In this document: one piece after another, positions 9,684 to 17,983 of the stretch | How the letters are laid out: every line of letters begins with the position of its first letter | How positions within the stretch are numbered: position 1 is the first letter of the stretch | Origin: Paracidovorax avenae | Lineage (GTDB): Bacteria; Pseudomonadota; Gammaproteobacteria; Burkholderiales; Burkholderiaceae_C | Reading direction: 5' to 3' | NCBI RefSeq assembly: GCF_040892545.1 | Contig: NZ_CP156079.1 | Coordinates: forward strand, 4,499,501-4,563,500 | Length of the DNA stretch: 64,000 nt | Made by a program: the position numbers and the translations under genes | Notes under the pieces: model-generated | Databases searched by the model: none | Seen by the model: only the letters and a program-made list of their open reading frames with translations | What the model was told of the DNA's origin: nothing

Positions 9684-11255
9684 TCAAGCCGGCCGGCGGG
9701 ACACGCCGGGTTTCCAGGCATGCCGGCCGGGTGACTCGTGCGCGGCTCCTGCCTGCGCGCAGACCGGCGAAGGCGGCAGGCCACCCACTTCGGCCGGGGT
9801 CGCCACCACCGGCTCGGCCGGTGCGAGCATGCGTGCCTGGCGCCAGCGGCCCCAGCGGTAGTAGGCCATCGACATCAGCATGGCGCACAACGCGCTGGCC
9901 GGAAAGCTCCACCAGATCGCATCGGTGCCCAGCCAGGGCTGCAGGCCATAGGCGACCGGCAGGCGGATGCCCCAGAGCGCCAGGCCCAGGATGATGAGCG
10001 GTGGCACCACCGCGCCGGTGGAACGCACCACGCCCGAGAGCACGAAGGTGACGCCGAAGAACAGGAACGAGCCCACGGCGATGTGATTCAAATGGCGCGC
10101 CGCCTCCAGCGACGCGCTGCCGGCTGGCAGGAAGAGCGACAACGCCGTGCGGTCCAGCAGCAACAGCGGCACGATGATCGCGCCGGTCAGCACGAAGTTG
10201 AAGAGCGTGCCGCTGCGGGCCACGCCGTCCACCCGCTCCCACCGGCCGGCGCCCACGTTCTGCGCCGCCATGGACGAGCAGGCCGCCCCGATGGCCATGG
10301 CCGGCATCTGCACGTAGGTCCAGAGCTGCAGCGCCGCGCCGTAGGCCGATGCAGTGACCACGCCCTGCGCATTGACGAGGCCCATCAGCATCAGCATGGC
10401 GGTGGAGATCATCACCATCTGCGCGCCCATCGGCAGGCCCTTGACGACCAGCGCACGCAGGATGGGCCCGTCGGGCACGAAGAGCCGCCAGTCGGCCCGG
10501 CCGATCCAGAGCGGGTGCCGGCGCCAGCGCAGCCACGCCAGCAGCGCGGCGAAGCTGATCGCGTTGGCCACCAAGGTGGCCATGGCAGAGCCGGCGATGC
10601 CCATGCGCGGCACGGGACCCCAGCCGAAGATGAGCAACGGATTCAGCGCCGTGTCCAGCACCACCACCAGCAGCAGGAAGAGGAACGGCGTGCGCGTGTC
10701 GCCCGCGCCGCGCAGCACGGCCGAGATGAAGGCGAACAGGTAGAGCAGCGGCACCGCCAGGAACAGCGTGCGCAGATAGACCTCTGCCAGCGCCAGGGCG
10801 GCGGCGGGCGTGCCCATCCAGCCCAGGATCTCGCGCGAGAGCGGCGGGCCGGCCGCCGCGATCAGCACGGCCGTGCCGCCGAAGAAGGTGGCGCTGGTGC
10901 CGATCACGCGGCGGGCCTGCTGCGGATTGCGCGCCCCCATGGCCTGCGCCACGAGGATGGTGGCCGCCATTCCCACGCCGAACACCGCCCCGATCAAAAG
11001 GAACAGGATGTTGTTGGCATTGGCCGTGGCAGTGAGCGCGGCCTCGCCCAGGTAGCGGCCCACCCACACCGCGTTGACCGAGCCGTTCAGCGACTGCAGC
11101 ACGTTGCCTGCCAGGATGGGCAGCGCGAAGACCAGCAGGGTGCGGCCGATCGGGCCTTGCGTCAGGTCGCGCGTCGGGGCGCGGGTGGATGCGGATGAGG
11201 GGTTTGCAGGGGGGCTCGAAGGAGCGCTGGAGAGGACGGGCGGCGAAGCGGGCAT
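9684..11255 (-). CDS. MATE family multidrug efflux transporter
   Basis: 523 residues with 12 hydrophobic segments in two halves, as expected for MATE cation antiporters of the inner membrane. Family stretches seen: LALPILAGNVLQSLNG-like start (FALPILAGNVLQS), FAFISAVLRGAGDTRTPF and GAACSSMAAQNVGAG. About 35 residues at the N terminus are a Pro/Ser-rich low-complexity extension and about 45 at the C terminus are soluble and variable, so the true start could be internal. Substrate unknown. Confidence 0.9.
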   Translation of the reverse strand: MPASPPVLSSAPSSPPANPSSASTRAPTRDLTQGPIGRTLLVFALPILAGNVLQSLNGSVNAVWVGRYLGEAALTATANANNILFLLIGAVFGVGMAATILVAQAMGARNPQQARRVIGTSATFFGGTAVLIAAAGPPLSREILGWMGTPAAALALAEVYLRTLFLAVPLLYLFAFISAVLRGAGDTRTPFLFLLLVVVLDTALNPLLIFGWGPVPRMGIAGSAMATLVANAISFAALLAWLRWRRHPLWIGRADWRLFVPDGPILRALVVKGLPMGAQMVMISTAMLMLMGLVNAQGVVTASAYGAALQLWTYVQMPAMAIGAACSSMAAQNVGAGRWERVDGVARSGTLFNFVLTGAIIVPLLLLDRTALSLFLPAGSASLEAARHLNHIAVGSFLFFGVTFVLSGVVRSTGAVVPPLIILGLALWGIRLPVAYGLQPWLGTDAIWWSFPASALCAMLMSMAYYRWGRWRQARMLAPAEPVVATPAEVGGLPPSPVCAQAGAAHESPGRHAWKPGVSRRPA

Positions 11256-11402
11256 GCGGTATCGTGCCCACGCCTTGCAGGGCAGGCTGTCGGCCGATGC
11301 CTGATGTGTGCGCTGCGAAGATCGATCCTGCCGCGGCCCGGCAGCCGGGGAGATCCAACCGTCAGGCGAGCGAAGCAGCAGGCCATGAACTGAAGTCGAA
11401 GT

Positions 11403-12104
11403 TCAAGAATGCAGTGGCAGCATCCCGTCGCGCAACATCGCGACGCCCAGTTCGTACACGCCGTCCCACACGATCTGCACGCCCAGGCACAGCAGGATGA
11501 AGGCCGACAACCGGAGGAAGATCACCGAGCCGGCCTCGCCGAGCGGCTTGAGCAGTTGCTGCGCATAGCGGAAGGCGAAGTACAGCAGTACGGCGACGGA
11601 CAGCAGCGCCAGTACGCCACCTCCCATCCGCGCCAGCGACAGCGACAACCGCGCGTCGGCCAGTGACACACCCACCGTGATGGCCGCCGCGATCGAGCCG
11701 GGCCCGCAACTCACCGGAAAGGTGAGCGGGTAGAAAGCCTGGCGTCGCGCCATGTCGGGCGTGAAGCTCTCGGCCAGTTCGGTGCGGCTGTCCACCGTGG
11801 CCTGCGTGGCCGTCAGCAACCGCCAGGCCGTCGCGGCCACGATCATGCCGCCACCCACGCGCACGATGGGCAGCGAGATGCCGAAGAACTCCAGCACGTA
11901 GGAGCCGACCAGCATGGCGCCCAGCAGCAGCCAGAACATGTTGCGCGCGATGCGGCGCGCCAGCAGCGCGCGCGTGTTCGGTGATGCACCCTCGGTCAGG
12001 CCCAGGAAGATGGGCGCCGTGGCGGCCGGGTTCAGGATCGGCAGCAGCGCGGCGACTACGAAGAGAAAGCTCTTGCCGAAGGCGCCCAGAAGTTCAAGTG
12101 TCAC
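11403..12104 (-). CDS. MarC family (UPF0056) integral membrane protein
   Basis: 233 residues with six predicted membrane helices. The family hallmark LPILNPAATAPIFLGLT is at residues 20-36, and PLTFPVSCGPGSIAAAITVG lies near the middle. MarC proteins are inner-membrane proteins of unknown transport function; the old link to multiple antibiotic resistance is not supported. It is 147 bp downstream of the MATE start on the same strand, with no clear operon signal. Confidence 0.92.
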   Translation of the reverse strand: MTLELLGAFGKSFLFVVAALLPILNPAATAPIFLGLTEGASPNTRALLARRIARNMFWLLLGAMLVGSYVLEFFGISLPIVRVGGGMIVAATAWRLLTATQATVDSRTELAESFTPDMARRQAFYPLTFPVSCGPGSIAAAITVGVSLADARLSLSLARMGGGVLALLSVAVLLYFAFRYAQQLLKPLGEAGSVIFLRLSAFILLCLGVQIVWDGVYELGVAMLRDGMLPLHS

Positions 12105-12192
12105 GGTGTTCCTATTCAGATGGGGAGCGGCTGGTCATCAATCTCCCTCGCAGCAAGGTCTCTCCCGATGTCCACTTCGGGGCCGGACCAGT

Positions 12193-13203
12193 CTACTCAC
12201 CCAAGCTGGATTGAAAGAACTTGGTGATGGCCGACTCAATACCGGGATGAGCGGCCACGCGGTCTGTGCCAAGCGGGTCCACGCATACCTCTGGAGCGGC
12301 GGCGCGCTGCGGTGGCGAACAAACATCGGTGAATACAAAATGACCGCCCGGCAACGTTTCGAGTTTTGGGGGCTGTGGCAGCGCACGGGCCAGGCCCATG
12401 GCATTTCCTTCGCCCGGAAGCTCACTGTTCAATGGCCGCAGGATGAGCACAGGCACGGTGATGGCCGTGAGGTCACTCCTGTCGAAGAGTGCCGCCAGGG
12501 GGTCCAGCAAGGCGATGGCTTTCAGTGGCAGGCGCGTGGCACTGGCCCCGTCACTTGCCGCGGACCCGCGTTTTGGTCGCTCTCCATGGGCATCTTGGTC
12601 AGGGGCATGCCCGCACGACATCACATCGGCAGGGTGGGCACGGCAATAGGATTCAAAGTAGGCCGTATTGGGCGTGGCGCCTGCCAGCTCCAGCGTGACG
12701 GCCCCGCCGAGCGAAAAGCCCACCATGCCCAGCCGGGATACATCCGCATGCGGCGCAAAGCGTGGGTCGGCAAGCACCGCGTCAAGCGCGCGCCTGACTT
12801 GCACGGGCCGATGGGCCAAGCCTGTTTTCCCGTGGAAAGGCGCGACCACCAGGTATCCCTGGCGAGCAAGCGAGGCGGACAGCTCCCGCAGGATCAAGGG
12901 GCTGCCACCCCCTGGTCCACCTCCATGGTCCAGCAGGATGACCGGGAGTTTTCCCTCTGCCACGGGCGTGTCCCGGCTCGCCGGTACGGAAATCTTTCCT
13001 ATCAGCGACGGTTTCTCATCCGCATCGGTCGGGTACCAGACCAGCACCGAGTTCGGTGTGCCGGAGGCAACCTCCAGGCTGGCGATGCCTGCATGGCGCA
13101 ATGGAGTCTGGGCTACTGCAACAGGCAGGCCGCCACTGGTTGCACACCCGATGAGAAAGGCGCCGATCCATCTCGGAAGCGAGGTCATGGTGATATTGAG
13201 CAT
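12193..13203 (-). CDS. Exported alpha/beta hydrolase (dienelactone-hydrolase/PAF-acetylhydrolase type)
   Basis: 336 residues. The N terminus carries a basic residue and a short hydrophobic run ending in LIGC (Cys20), which fits a lipobox; AVAQ around residues 28-31 is an alternative signal-peptidase I site. Nucleophile elbow GFSLGG (Ser164) and oxyanion-side LLDHGGGPGG are clear; a late His in LPGGHFVF is the probable catalytic histidine. Start at 13203 is preferred over 13188, and the 35-residue upstream extension is not credible. Substrate unknown; a predicted periplasmic or lipid-anchored esterase. Confidence 0.8.
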   Translation of the reverse strand: MLNITMTSLPRWIGAFLIGCATSGGLPVAVAQTPLRHAGIASLEVASGTPNSVLVWYPTDADEKPSLIGKISVPASRDTPVAEGKLPVILLDHGGGPGGGSPLILRELSASLARQGYLVVAPFHGKTGLAHRPVQVRRALDAVLADPRFAPHADVSRLGMVGFSLGGAVTLELAGATPNTAYFESYCRAHPADVMSCGHAPDQDAHGERPKRGSAASDGASATRLPLKAIALLDPLAALFDRSDLTAITVPVLILRPLNSELPGEGNAMGLARALPQPPKLETLPGGHFVFTDVCSPPQRAAAPEVCVDPLGTDRVAAHPGIESAITKFFQSSLGE

Positions 13204-13740
13204 TTGTCCGCCATTGGCCGATAGCAGCCGCTGAGCATAGTAGCCGTGCGCGCACGCCCGCCCCAGGCGAGGGCAAGTCGTGCGTGGCCCGCACCCAGCC
13301 CGGCGCAAGCGAGTCCAAGGGGAGCCTGATCTTCAGGATGCCGTGGCCGAGCCACGGCGCTCACGGGAAGCCGCATGATGGCCTCGGACCGAATCGACAA
13401 CCAATGTCGAGGTGCTGTGGGGCCTGTAGCGGCCAGCTCACAGAATCAACCACTTAGAACACCACAACGCGGATGCCGTTGTACTCGGTTTTCACTGAGT
13501 GTTGTACTTTCCCGTTTTGTTCTCACTGAGTTTTGTATTTTCCGGAGTGCGCCTGTAGAACAACGCTCGCGTACCCAGGCTTGCAGTCGGTCGCACGTCT
13601 GTGGCCGCCGGCACGTCATTGAGGCAACGATATTCCATGAACATGGCGCCGCGGGGCAACGACTGCTTTAGACAAGAAAACAGTCCCGCGCTACGATGTC
13701 CGCATTCGGCCAGAAGCAGACGTCCGCTTACCATTCCTTC
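13204..13740. other. Gene-free stretch at the left edge of a decayed island
   Basis: 537 bp between the hydrolase start and the GNAT gene. Short frames here (for example 13375-13671) have no family likeness and no ribosome binding site. The region holds the direct repeats listed separately at 13493-13543 and is visibly lower in GC than the flanks from about 13440 onward. Confidence 0.5.
13493..13543 (+). repeat. Pair of 20-bp direct repeats resembling insertion-sequence terminal repeats (left side)
   Basis: CACTGAGTGTTGTACTTTCC (13493-13512) and CACTGAGTTTTGTATTTTCC (13524-13543) differ at two positions and recur with a 31-bp period. A further weaker copy (TTGTACT... followed by CACTGAG) begins at about 13479. 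Related copies in inverted orientation occur at 15628-15660. Multiple short transposase-binding repeats at each end are known from IS21-type elements; that resemblance is an inference and no transposase lies between. Confidence 0.7.
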
Positions 13741-14187
13741 ATGAGAACCCTGCCCCTAGAAATTCGGCCTGCCTCCGTCAGAGACGTGAGTGCAATGTTC
13801 AAAGTCAGAGCATCGGTTGGAGAAAACACGATGACTCCAGACGAACTTGCGGCGATCGGCGTCACACCGGAAGCGATCGCCCAGGCCGTCAGCAACGCGC
13901 CGTGTGCGTGGGTCGCGGCCATTGGCGAGAAAGTCGTGGCCTTCGCGATGGTCGACCTGGACGACGCGTGCCTATTTGCCCTGTTCGTATTGCCTGAACA
14001 TGAGGGTCTCGGGATAGGCACGCGCCTGGCTCGGACCTGTGAAAGCGCTCTGTTCGAGCGCCACCCTGCAGCGTGGCTCGAAACCGCTAGCGGGAGCCGC
14101 GCTGCGCGGCTCTATCGGCACCTCGGATGGGGTAGTGAGTCCGAGATCGGTGGCGGAGACATCCGAATGACGAAAAAGCGACCATGA
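13741..14187 (+). CDS. GNAT family N-acetyltransferase
   Basis: 148 residues. Acetyl-CoA binding core visible as LFVLPEHEGLGIGTRLARTCE (R/Q-x-x-G-x-G/A type: EGLGIG), with the C-terminal AARLYRHLGWGSESE typical of small GNATs. The ATG at 13741 fits the family start; an in-frame ATG at 13696 would add 15 residues from a sequence that looks intergenic. Neither has a strong ribosome binding site. It lies inside the lower-GC repeat-flanked island, so it may be imported. Acceptor substrate unknown. Confidence 0.75.
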   Translation: MRTLPLEIRPASVRDVSAMFKVRASVGENTMTPDELAAIGVTPEAIAQAVSNAPCAWVAAIGEKVVAFAMVDLDDACLFALFVLPEHEGLGIGTRLARTCESALFERHPAAWLETASGSRAARLYRHLGWGSESEIGGGDIRMTKKRP

Positions 14188-14257
14188 CCGCTTGGGCCGA
14201 GACGCTCAAAACACTAGCGGCTACAGTCAGCCAGCAGTGGACATCTGAGGTCGACTC

Positions 14258-14581
14258 TCAGTTCGATGCGCTGGGCAGAGTTCTTCGCATGAAAATAGAC
14301 AGCACGAGGGGCCAGAGCGCAGTGTTCACGACGTCATGCAGACTTGCACCCCAGCGCCAGTAGCCCAGGCTATCGATGTCATCGCGCATATCTAGAAATT
14401 CTCCAATGCACGCTATTGTTAATACAACTGCTACAGGCAAAAACGTGTCTGCGTATTTTTGAGAAAATAATCTAATAATTAAAAATATGCTGATACCTAC
14501 GTAAATATGTAGTGCATCTTTGGACAATCCGGTTACGCTGACGATTGCGAGCTTCAAGCTTTGGACCAAGGTTGTTTCCAT
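14258..14581 (-). CDS. Small conserved membrane protein of unknown function
   Basis: 107 residues with three hydrophobic segments (about 25-45, 48-62 and 85-100) and a conserved-looking soluble motif EFLDMRDDIDSLGYWRWG followed by ASLHDVVNT. I recognise this as a recurring small proteobacterial membrane protein type but know no function. The coding sequence is markedly AT-richer than the rest of the window (run of A/T around 14455-14520), consistent with recent transfer. No clear promoter; its neighbours are a GNAT gene and gene fragments. Confidence 0.6.
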   Translation of the reverse strand: METTLVQSLKLAIVSVTGLSKDALHIYVGISIFLIIRLFSQKYADTFLPVAVVLTIACIGEFLDMRDDIDSLGYWRWGASLHDVVNTALWPLVLSIFMRRTLPSASN

Positions 14582-14641
14582 TTATCTCTCCATCTTGGGC
14601 GCGCAGGGCGAACTAACGGTAGTTTACGCTGAGTACTTCAG

Positions 14642-15015
14642 TCAAGGTCGGGACGCCGGCCGAGTAGGTCCAATCAACATACTCGCCACGGCCACAGTCT
14701 GCAGCGAAAAGATCACATCGAAAAATGCGCCGGCGGTGCTGCCCGACAACAGGACTTCACCAGAACCGCCCACGATCAGTCCAGCCAGCAAGGCGGGTGC
14801 AAATGCATAAAGTGCTTGCGATAGAGCCACACTCCGGGCCACTACGCTTGGCACATCTGTCGGAGCGAACTCCGCCTGAGCAATCAGCGGCGGCAACGAT
14901 GTGGCGTTGCCGATCCCCAGTCCGAAAAGCACGATACCCAGAATGAAGGGCGCTAGGTGCTCTGGACCGGCGGCCCATAGGATGAGCGTGCCGAGTGCCT
15001 GCACGGCGTAGCTGG
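14642..15015 (-). pseudogene. MFS transporter, C-terminal fragment
   Basis: About 125 residues matching the last four helices of a major facilitator protein (AASYAVQALGTLILWAAGP, ILGIVLFGLGIGNATSLPPLIAQ, ALYAFAPALLAGLIVGG). The N-terminal two thirds are absent: going upstream, MFS likeness stops near 15015 and the sequence becomes the plus-strand start of a cardiolipin synthase fragment. The frame stays open to 15043 only by reading into that other gene. A truncated, presumably non-functional remnant joined to another remnant by a deletion or insertion. Confidence 0.75.
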
Positions 15016-15020
15016 CCGCC

Positions 15021-15420
15021 ATGGACTGGGTACTGGCGATCATGGCCTTCCCCTATGCGGCGGTGGCGCTGTTCCTGGTGTTCGGATCGTGCAAGCTCGT
15101 GCGCCCGCAGCGGCGCGCCACCCACATGCCGGCGGCAGGACCGGCATCGCTGGTTGCCGTCCCGCCGCCGCAAGCTTTGCCGGCACCGTCTCCACCGCCC
15201 GGGCCCGCCTGGGCTACGCAGCAGCTGGCGGGGCTGGAGCTGGCGCCACCGGTGCGCAATGCGCGCATCGCCTTCCTAGGGCAGGGCGCGCAGGCGCTGG
15301 AGGCCCTCCTGGCAACGGTGGACTCTGCGCAGAACAGCCTGGATGTCTGCACCTTCGTCTTTGGCAACGACGAGCTGGGGCGGCGCTTGGCCGCGGCGCT
15401 GCATTGGGCGTGGACGACTC
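15021..15420 (+). pseudogene. Cardiolipin synthase / phospholipase D family, N-terminal fragment
   Basis: Translation from ATG 15021 gives a PLDc_N-type hydrophobic start (WVLAIMAFPYAAVALFLVFG), a Pro/Ala-rich linker, then the first part of a PLD domain (ARIAFLGQGAQALEALLATV, NSLDVCTFVFGNDELGRRLAAAL). Likeness ends near 15415, where a frame change is followed by a stop at 15471 in another frame. No HKD motif survives, so it cannot be active. It abuts the truncated MFS gene head to tail on opposite strands. Confidence 0.75.
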
Positions 15421-15627
15421 CACGCTCGACGGCCTTGATGAGGTCGGCCGGGCACGGCCCGTCCTGCTATAGCGCAAGGTCTGCCAGCAATAGGCAGCAC
15501 ATCGCCTCTCCCAGAAAAATCGCGTCGATTGCTCAATTCTTAAGCAATTGGCATTCGAGAGCACTGTGTCAACGTCTGACTTTTCCTTACAAATCAACGA
15601 CTTACAGCGCATCCTGCGGCACAGGCG
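15421..15627. other. Gene-free, lower-GC stretch before the right-hand repeats
   Basis: No supported gene. It includes the AT-rich segment around 15505-15600. Probably eroded mobile-element DNA; no transposase fragment could be read in any frame. Confidence 0.4.
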
Positions 15628-15660
15628 AGTACAAAACTCAGTGAGAAAAGTACAAGACTC
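15628..15660 (-). repeat. Inverted counterparts of the left-hand repeats (right side of the island)
   Basis: AGTACAAAACTCAGTG (15628-15643) is the reverse complement of the left repeat core CACTGAGTTTTGTACT, and 15644-15660 is a second, more divergent copy (reverse complement GAGTCTTGTACTTTTCT). Together with 13493-13543 they bracket about 2.1 kb as terminal inverted repeats would. Confidence 0.65.
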
Positions 15661-15734
15661 GGCGGAAATCGACAGAAATCGCACCCCGGCTTCGCATACA
15701 GCCCCAGTCCTACGCGGGGAAAGGAACTTCGGCC

Positions 15735-15761
15735 TTAGCACTCCCTCCAATAGACTGCTAA
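15735..15761 (+). promoter_or_regulatory. CIRCE-type HrcA operator upstream of rpoH
   Basis: TTAGCACTC (15735-15743), 9-bp spacer, GACTGCTAA (15753-15761). The CIRCE consensus is TTAGCACTC-N9-GAGTGCTAA, so 17 of 18 arm positions match. It overlaps a possible -10 TAGACT at 15751-15756 and lies 30 bp before the preferred rpoH start, a position suited to repression by HrcA. No hrcA gene is in the window. Confidence 0.85.
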
Positions 15762-15791
15762 AGTGAAAGCATGGAAGAAAGGATTTCTGGA

Positions 15792-16733
15792 ATGACGATT
15801 CAGTCTGGAACCGCCGCCACCGCGCTCGCACCGGCCAACGCCTGGGCCCTGATCCCCCCGCTGGGCAACCTGGATGCCTATATCTCCGCCGTGAACCGTC
15901 TGCCGATGCTGACGGCCGAGGAAGAACGCACCTATGCGCGCCGGCTGAAGGAACACAACGACGTGGAAGCCGCGGGCCGGATGGTGATGTCGCACCTGCG
16001 GCTGGTGGTGTCGATCGCCCGGCAGTACCTGGGCTACGGCCTGCCGCACGGCGACCTGATCCAGGAAGGCAACGTGGGCCTGATGAAGGCCGTGAAACGC
16101 TTCGATCCGGACCAGAACGTCCGCCTGGTGAGCTACGCCATGCACTGGATCAAGGCCGAGATCCACGAATACATCCTGAAGAACTGGCGCATGGTGAAGG
16201 TGGCCACCACCAAGAGCCAGCGCAAGCTGTTCTTCAATCTGCGCTCGATGAAGCAGGGCTTCAAGGCCGACTCTGCCGCCGGCAACACGGGCACCCACCG
16301 CGAGACGCTCTCCGAACAGGAAATCGACGTCGTGGCCCAGCAGCTCAACGTCAAGCGCGAGGAAGTGATCGAGATGGAAACGCGCCTGTCCGGAGGCGAC
16401 GTGATGCTGGATCCGGCCCCGTCGGACGACGGCGAGCAGGCCTACGGTCCCATCGCCTACCTGGCCGATGGCACGCACGAGCCGACCGCCATGATCGAAT
16501 CGCGCCAGCGGGACGTGCTGGCCACGGACGGCATCGCGAATGCGCTGGCGACGCTGGACGACCGGAGCCGCCGCATCGTCGAGGAGCGCTGGCTCAAGGT
16601 CAACGACGACGGCTCGGGCGGCATGACGCTGCATGAGCTGGCCGCGGTATACGGCGTGAGCGCCGAGCGCATCCGGCAGATCGAAGTCGCCGCGATGAAG
16701 AAGATGAAGAAGGCGCTGGCGGAATACGCCTGA
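15792..16733 (+). CDS. rpoH: RNA polymerase heat-shock sigma factor RpoH (sigma-32)
   Basis: 313 residues from ATG 15792. Directs transcription of heat-shock genes. Seen: region 2 with LIQEGNVGLMKAVKRFDPD and VSYAMHWIKAEIHEYI, the RpoH box QRKLFFNLRSMKQ specific to sigma-32, and the region 4.2 helix-turn-helix LHELAAVYGVSAERIRQIE. An in-frame ATG at 15771 exists, but it starts only 10 bp after the CIRCE operator and about 8 nt after the likely transcription start; 15792 with AAAGGA upstream is preferred. Regulation by HrcA is suggested by the operator. A strong terminator follows. Confidence 0.95.
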   Translation: MTIQSGTAATALAPANAWALIPPLGNLDAYISAVNRLPMLTAEEERTYARRLKEHNDVEAAGRMVMSHLRLVVSIARQYLGYGLPHGDLIQEGNVGLMKAVKRFDPDQNVRLVSYAMHWIKAEIHEYILKNWRMVKVATTKSQRKLFFNLRSMKQGFKADSAAGNTGTHRETLSEQEIDVVAQQLNVKREEVIEMETRLSGGDVMLDPAPSDDGEQAYGPIAYLADGTHEPTAMIESRQRDVLATDGIANALATLDDRSRRIVEERWLKVNDDGSGGMTLHELAAVYGVSAERIRQIEVAAMKKMKKALAEYA

Positions 16734-16785
16734 CACCTTTCACAACGTTTCGCGCTACGGAATCTTCGTGGCGACAGCGATAATC

Positions 16786-16821
16786 GGGCGTGCTACCTGG
16801 ACGGGTAGCGCGCCCTTTTTT
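16786..16821 (+). terminator. Rho-independent terminator after rpoH
   Basis: 12-bp stem with one G-T pair (16786-16797 with 16804-16815), 6-nt loop, then six T. It ends 17 bp before the next start codon, so the following gene needs its own signals or depends on read-through. Confidence 0.9.
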
Positions 16822-16837
16822 ATCTGCCGCACATTCC

Positions 16838-17866
16838 ATGCAACGCCCAGACAAGTCGCTTCCCATCTCCCTGGCCCGCCGCCGCATCCTCGCTTCCGGA
16901 GCCGCCCTGCTGGGCTGCGAATGGGCGGTGGCAGCGCCGCCGCCGGCACAGGATGCCGCGTGGCCGTCCAGGCCGTTGCGCATCATCGTGGGATTCCCCC
17001 CGGGCTCCTCGCCCGACCTCACGGCACGTACCTTCGCCGATCCGCTCGCCCATGCGCTGGGCCAGCCGGTGGTCGTGGAGAACAAGGTCGGTGCCAGCGG
17101 CAACATCGGCGCGGATGCCGTGGCCAAGGCGACGGACGGCCACACCATCGGTCTGTTCATCAACGTCAACCTCACGATCGCGAAACTGGTCAATCCCTCG
17201 CTGCCGTTCGACTCGCACAAGGATCTCGCGCCACTCAGCCTCGTGGGCGTGTCGCCGCTGGTGCTCACGGCGCCGGCGGCGCAGGCGGGGGTGCCGGCGC
17301 ATGTGGACGCACGCACCTTCCTGGAGGCTGCCCGCCAGGCGGGTGACCGCTGGAGCTACGGAACGCCCGGCGTCGGCACCATGGGCCATCTCGGGACCGA
17401 GCTGCTCAAGGCCCGCACGGGCATCGCGCCGGTGCATGTCCCCTATCCGGGCTATCCGCAGGTGGCCATGGGCATGCTCGGCGGACAGCTGCAGATGGCC
17501 CTTCTGCCGCCGGCGCTGGCCGTGGCACAGCAACGCAGCGGCAAGCTGCAGCTGCTGGGCGTGACCTCGGCCGGCCGCAGTTCGCTCGTGCCGGGCGTCC
17601 CGAGCCTCGCCGAGGCCGGCGTGAAGGACTTCCAGCTGGAGATCTGGAATGCCTTCGCCGCGCCCGCGTCGATGCCGGCCGCCCACCGGGCGCGCCTGTC
17701 CACCGCGATCGCCGAGATCGCCCGGACGCCGGAAGTGCGCGATGCGCTGTTCCAGCAGGGCTGGCAGGTGGCAGGCACCTCCGCGGAAGGACTGGCCCGC
17801 CGCATCGAGGCGGACACGTCGCAGATGGAGCAGGTGATCCGCGCGCAGAAGATCCGGGTGGAATGA
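16838..17866 (+). CDS. Bug family tripartite tricarboxylate transporter substrate-binding protein
   Basis: 342 residues. Periplasmic solute-binding protein of the TctC/Bug type, greatly expanded in Burkholderiales. The N terminus ARRRILASGAALLG has a twin-arginine-like signal, then the mature start WPSRPLRIIVGFPPGSSPD, with ENKVGASGNIGADAVAKA and VPYPGYPQVAMGMLGGQLQ as family landmarks. The ATG at 16838 is preferred over 16790, which lies inside the rpoH terminator. No TctA/TctB membrane genes are adjacent, the usual orphan arrangement for Bug proteins. Ligand (often a carboxylic acid) unknown. Confidence 0.92.
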   Translation: MQRPDKSLPISLARRRILASGAALLGCEWAVAAPPPAQDAAWPSRPLRIIVGFPPGSSPDLTARTFADPLAHALGQPVVVENKVGASGNIGADAVAKATDGHTIGLFINVNLTIAKLVNPSLPFDSHKDLAPLSLVGVSPLVLTAPAAQAGVPAHVDARTFLEAARQAGDRWSYGTPGVGTMGHLGTELLKARTGIAPVHVPYPGYPQVAMGMLGGQLQMALLPPALAVAQQRSGKLQLLGVTSAGRSSLVPGVPSLAEAGVKDFQLEIWNAFAAPASMPAAHRARLSTAIAEIARTPEVRDALFQQGWQVAGTSAEGLARRIEADTSQMEQVIRAQKIRVE

Positions 17867-17906
17867 CGGCACGCTGGGCTCCCGCCCCGCGAACGCAGCG
17901 TGGCCA

Positions 17907-17920
17907 TTGATGTAGATCAT
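17907..17920 (+). promoter_or_regulatory. FNR/CRP-type binding site
   Basis: TTGAT-GTAG-ATCAT, nine of ten arm positions of the FNR consensus TTGAT-N4-ATCAA. It is centred 70 bp before the start of the Rossmann-domain gene, whose downstream neighbour encodes an FNR-like regulator, so autoregulation is likely. Confidence 0.7.
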
Positions 17921-17983
17921 GCCCGCCAGGGCATCGCGCCTGCAGACTCCGGTCATCGATCCAACTTCCGGGAGTTTCCTGCC

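Noticed and set aside
13375..13671. 98-residue plus-strand frame spanning the left repeats
   Set aside because: Reads straight through the repeat units, with no recognisable domain.
15771..15791. Upstream rpoH start codon ATG 15771
   Set aside because: Too close to the operator and predicted transcription start; the ATG at 15792 has a better ribosome binding site and family fit.
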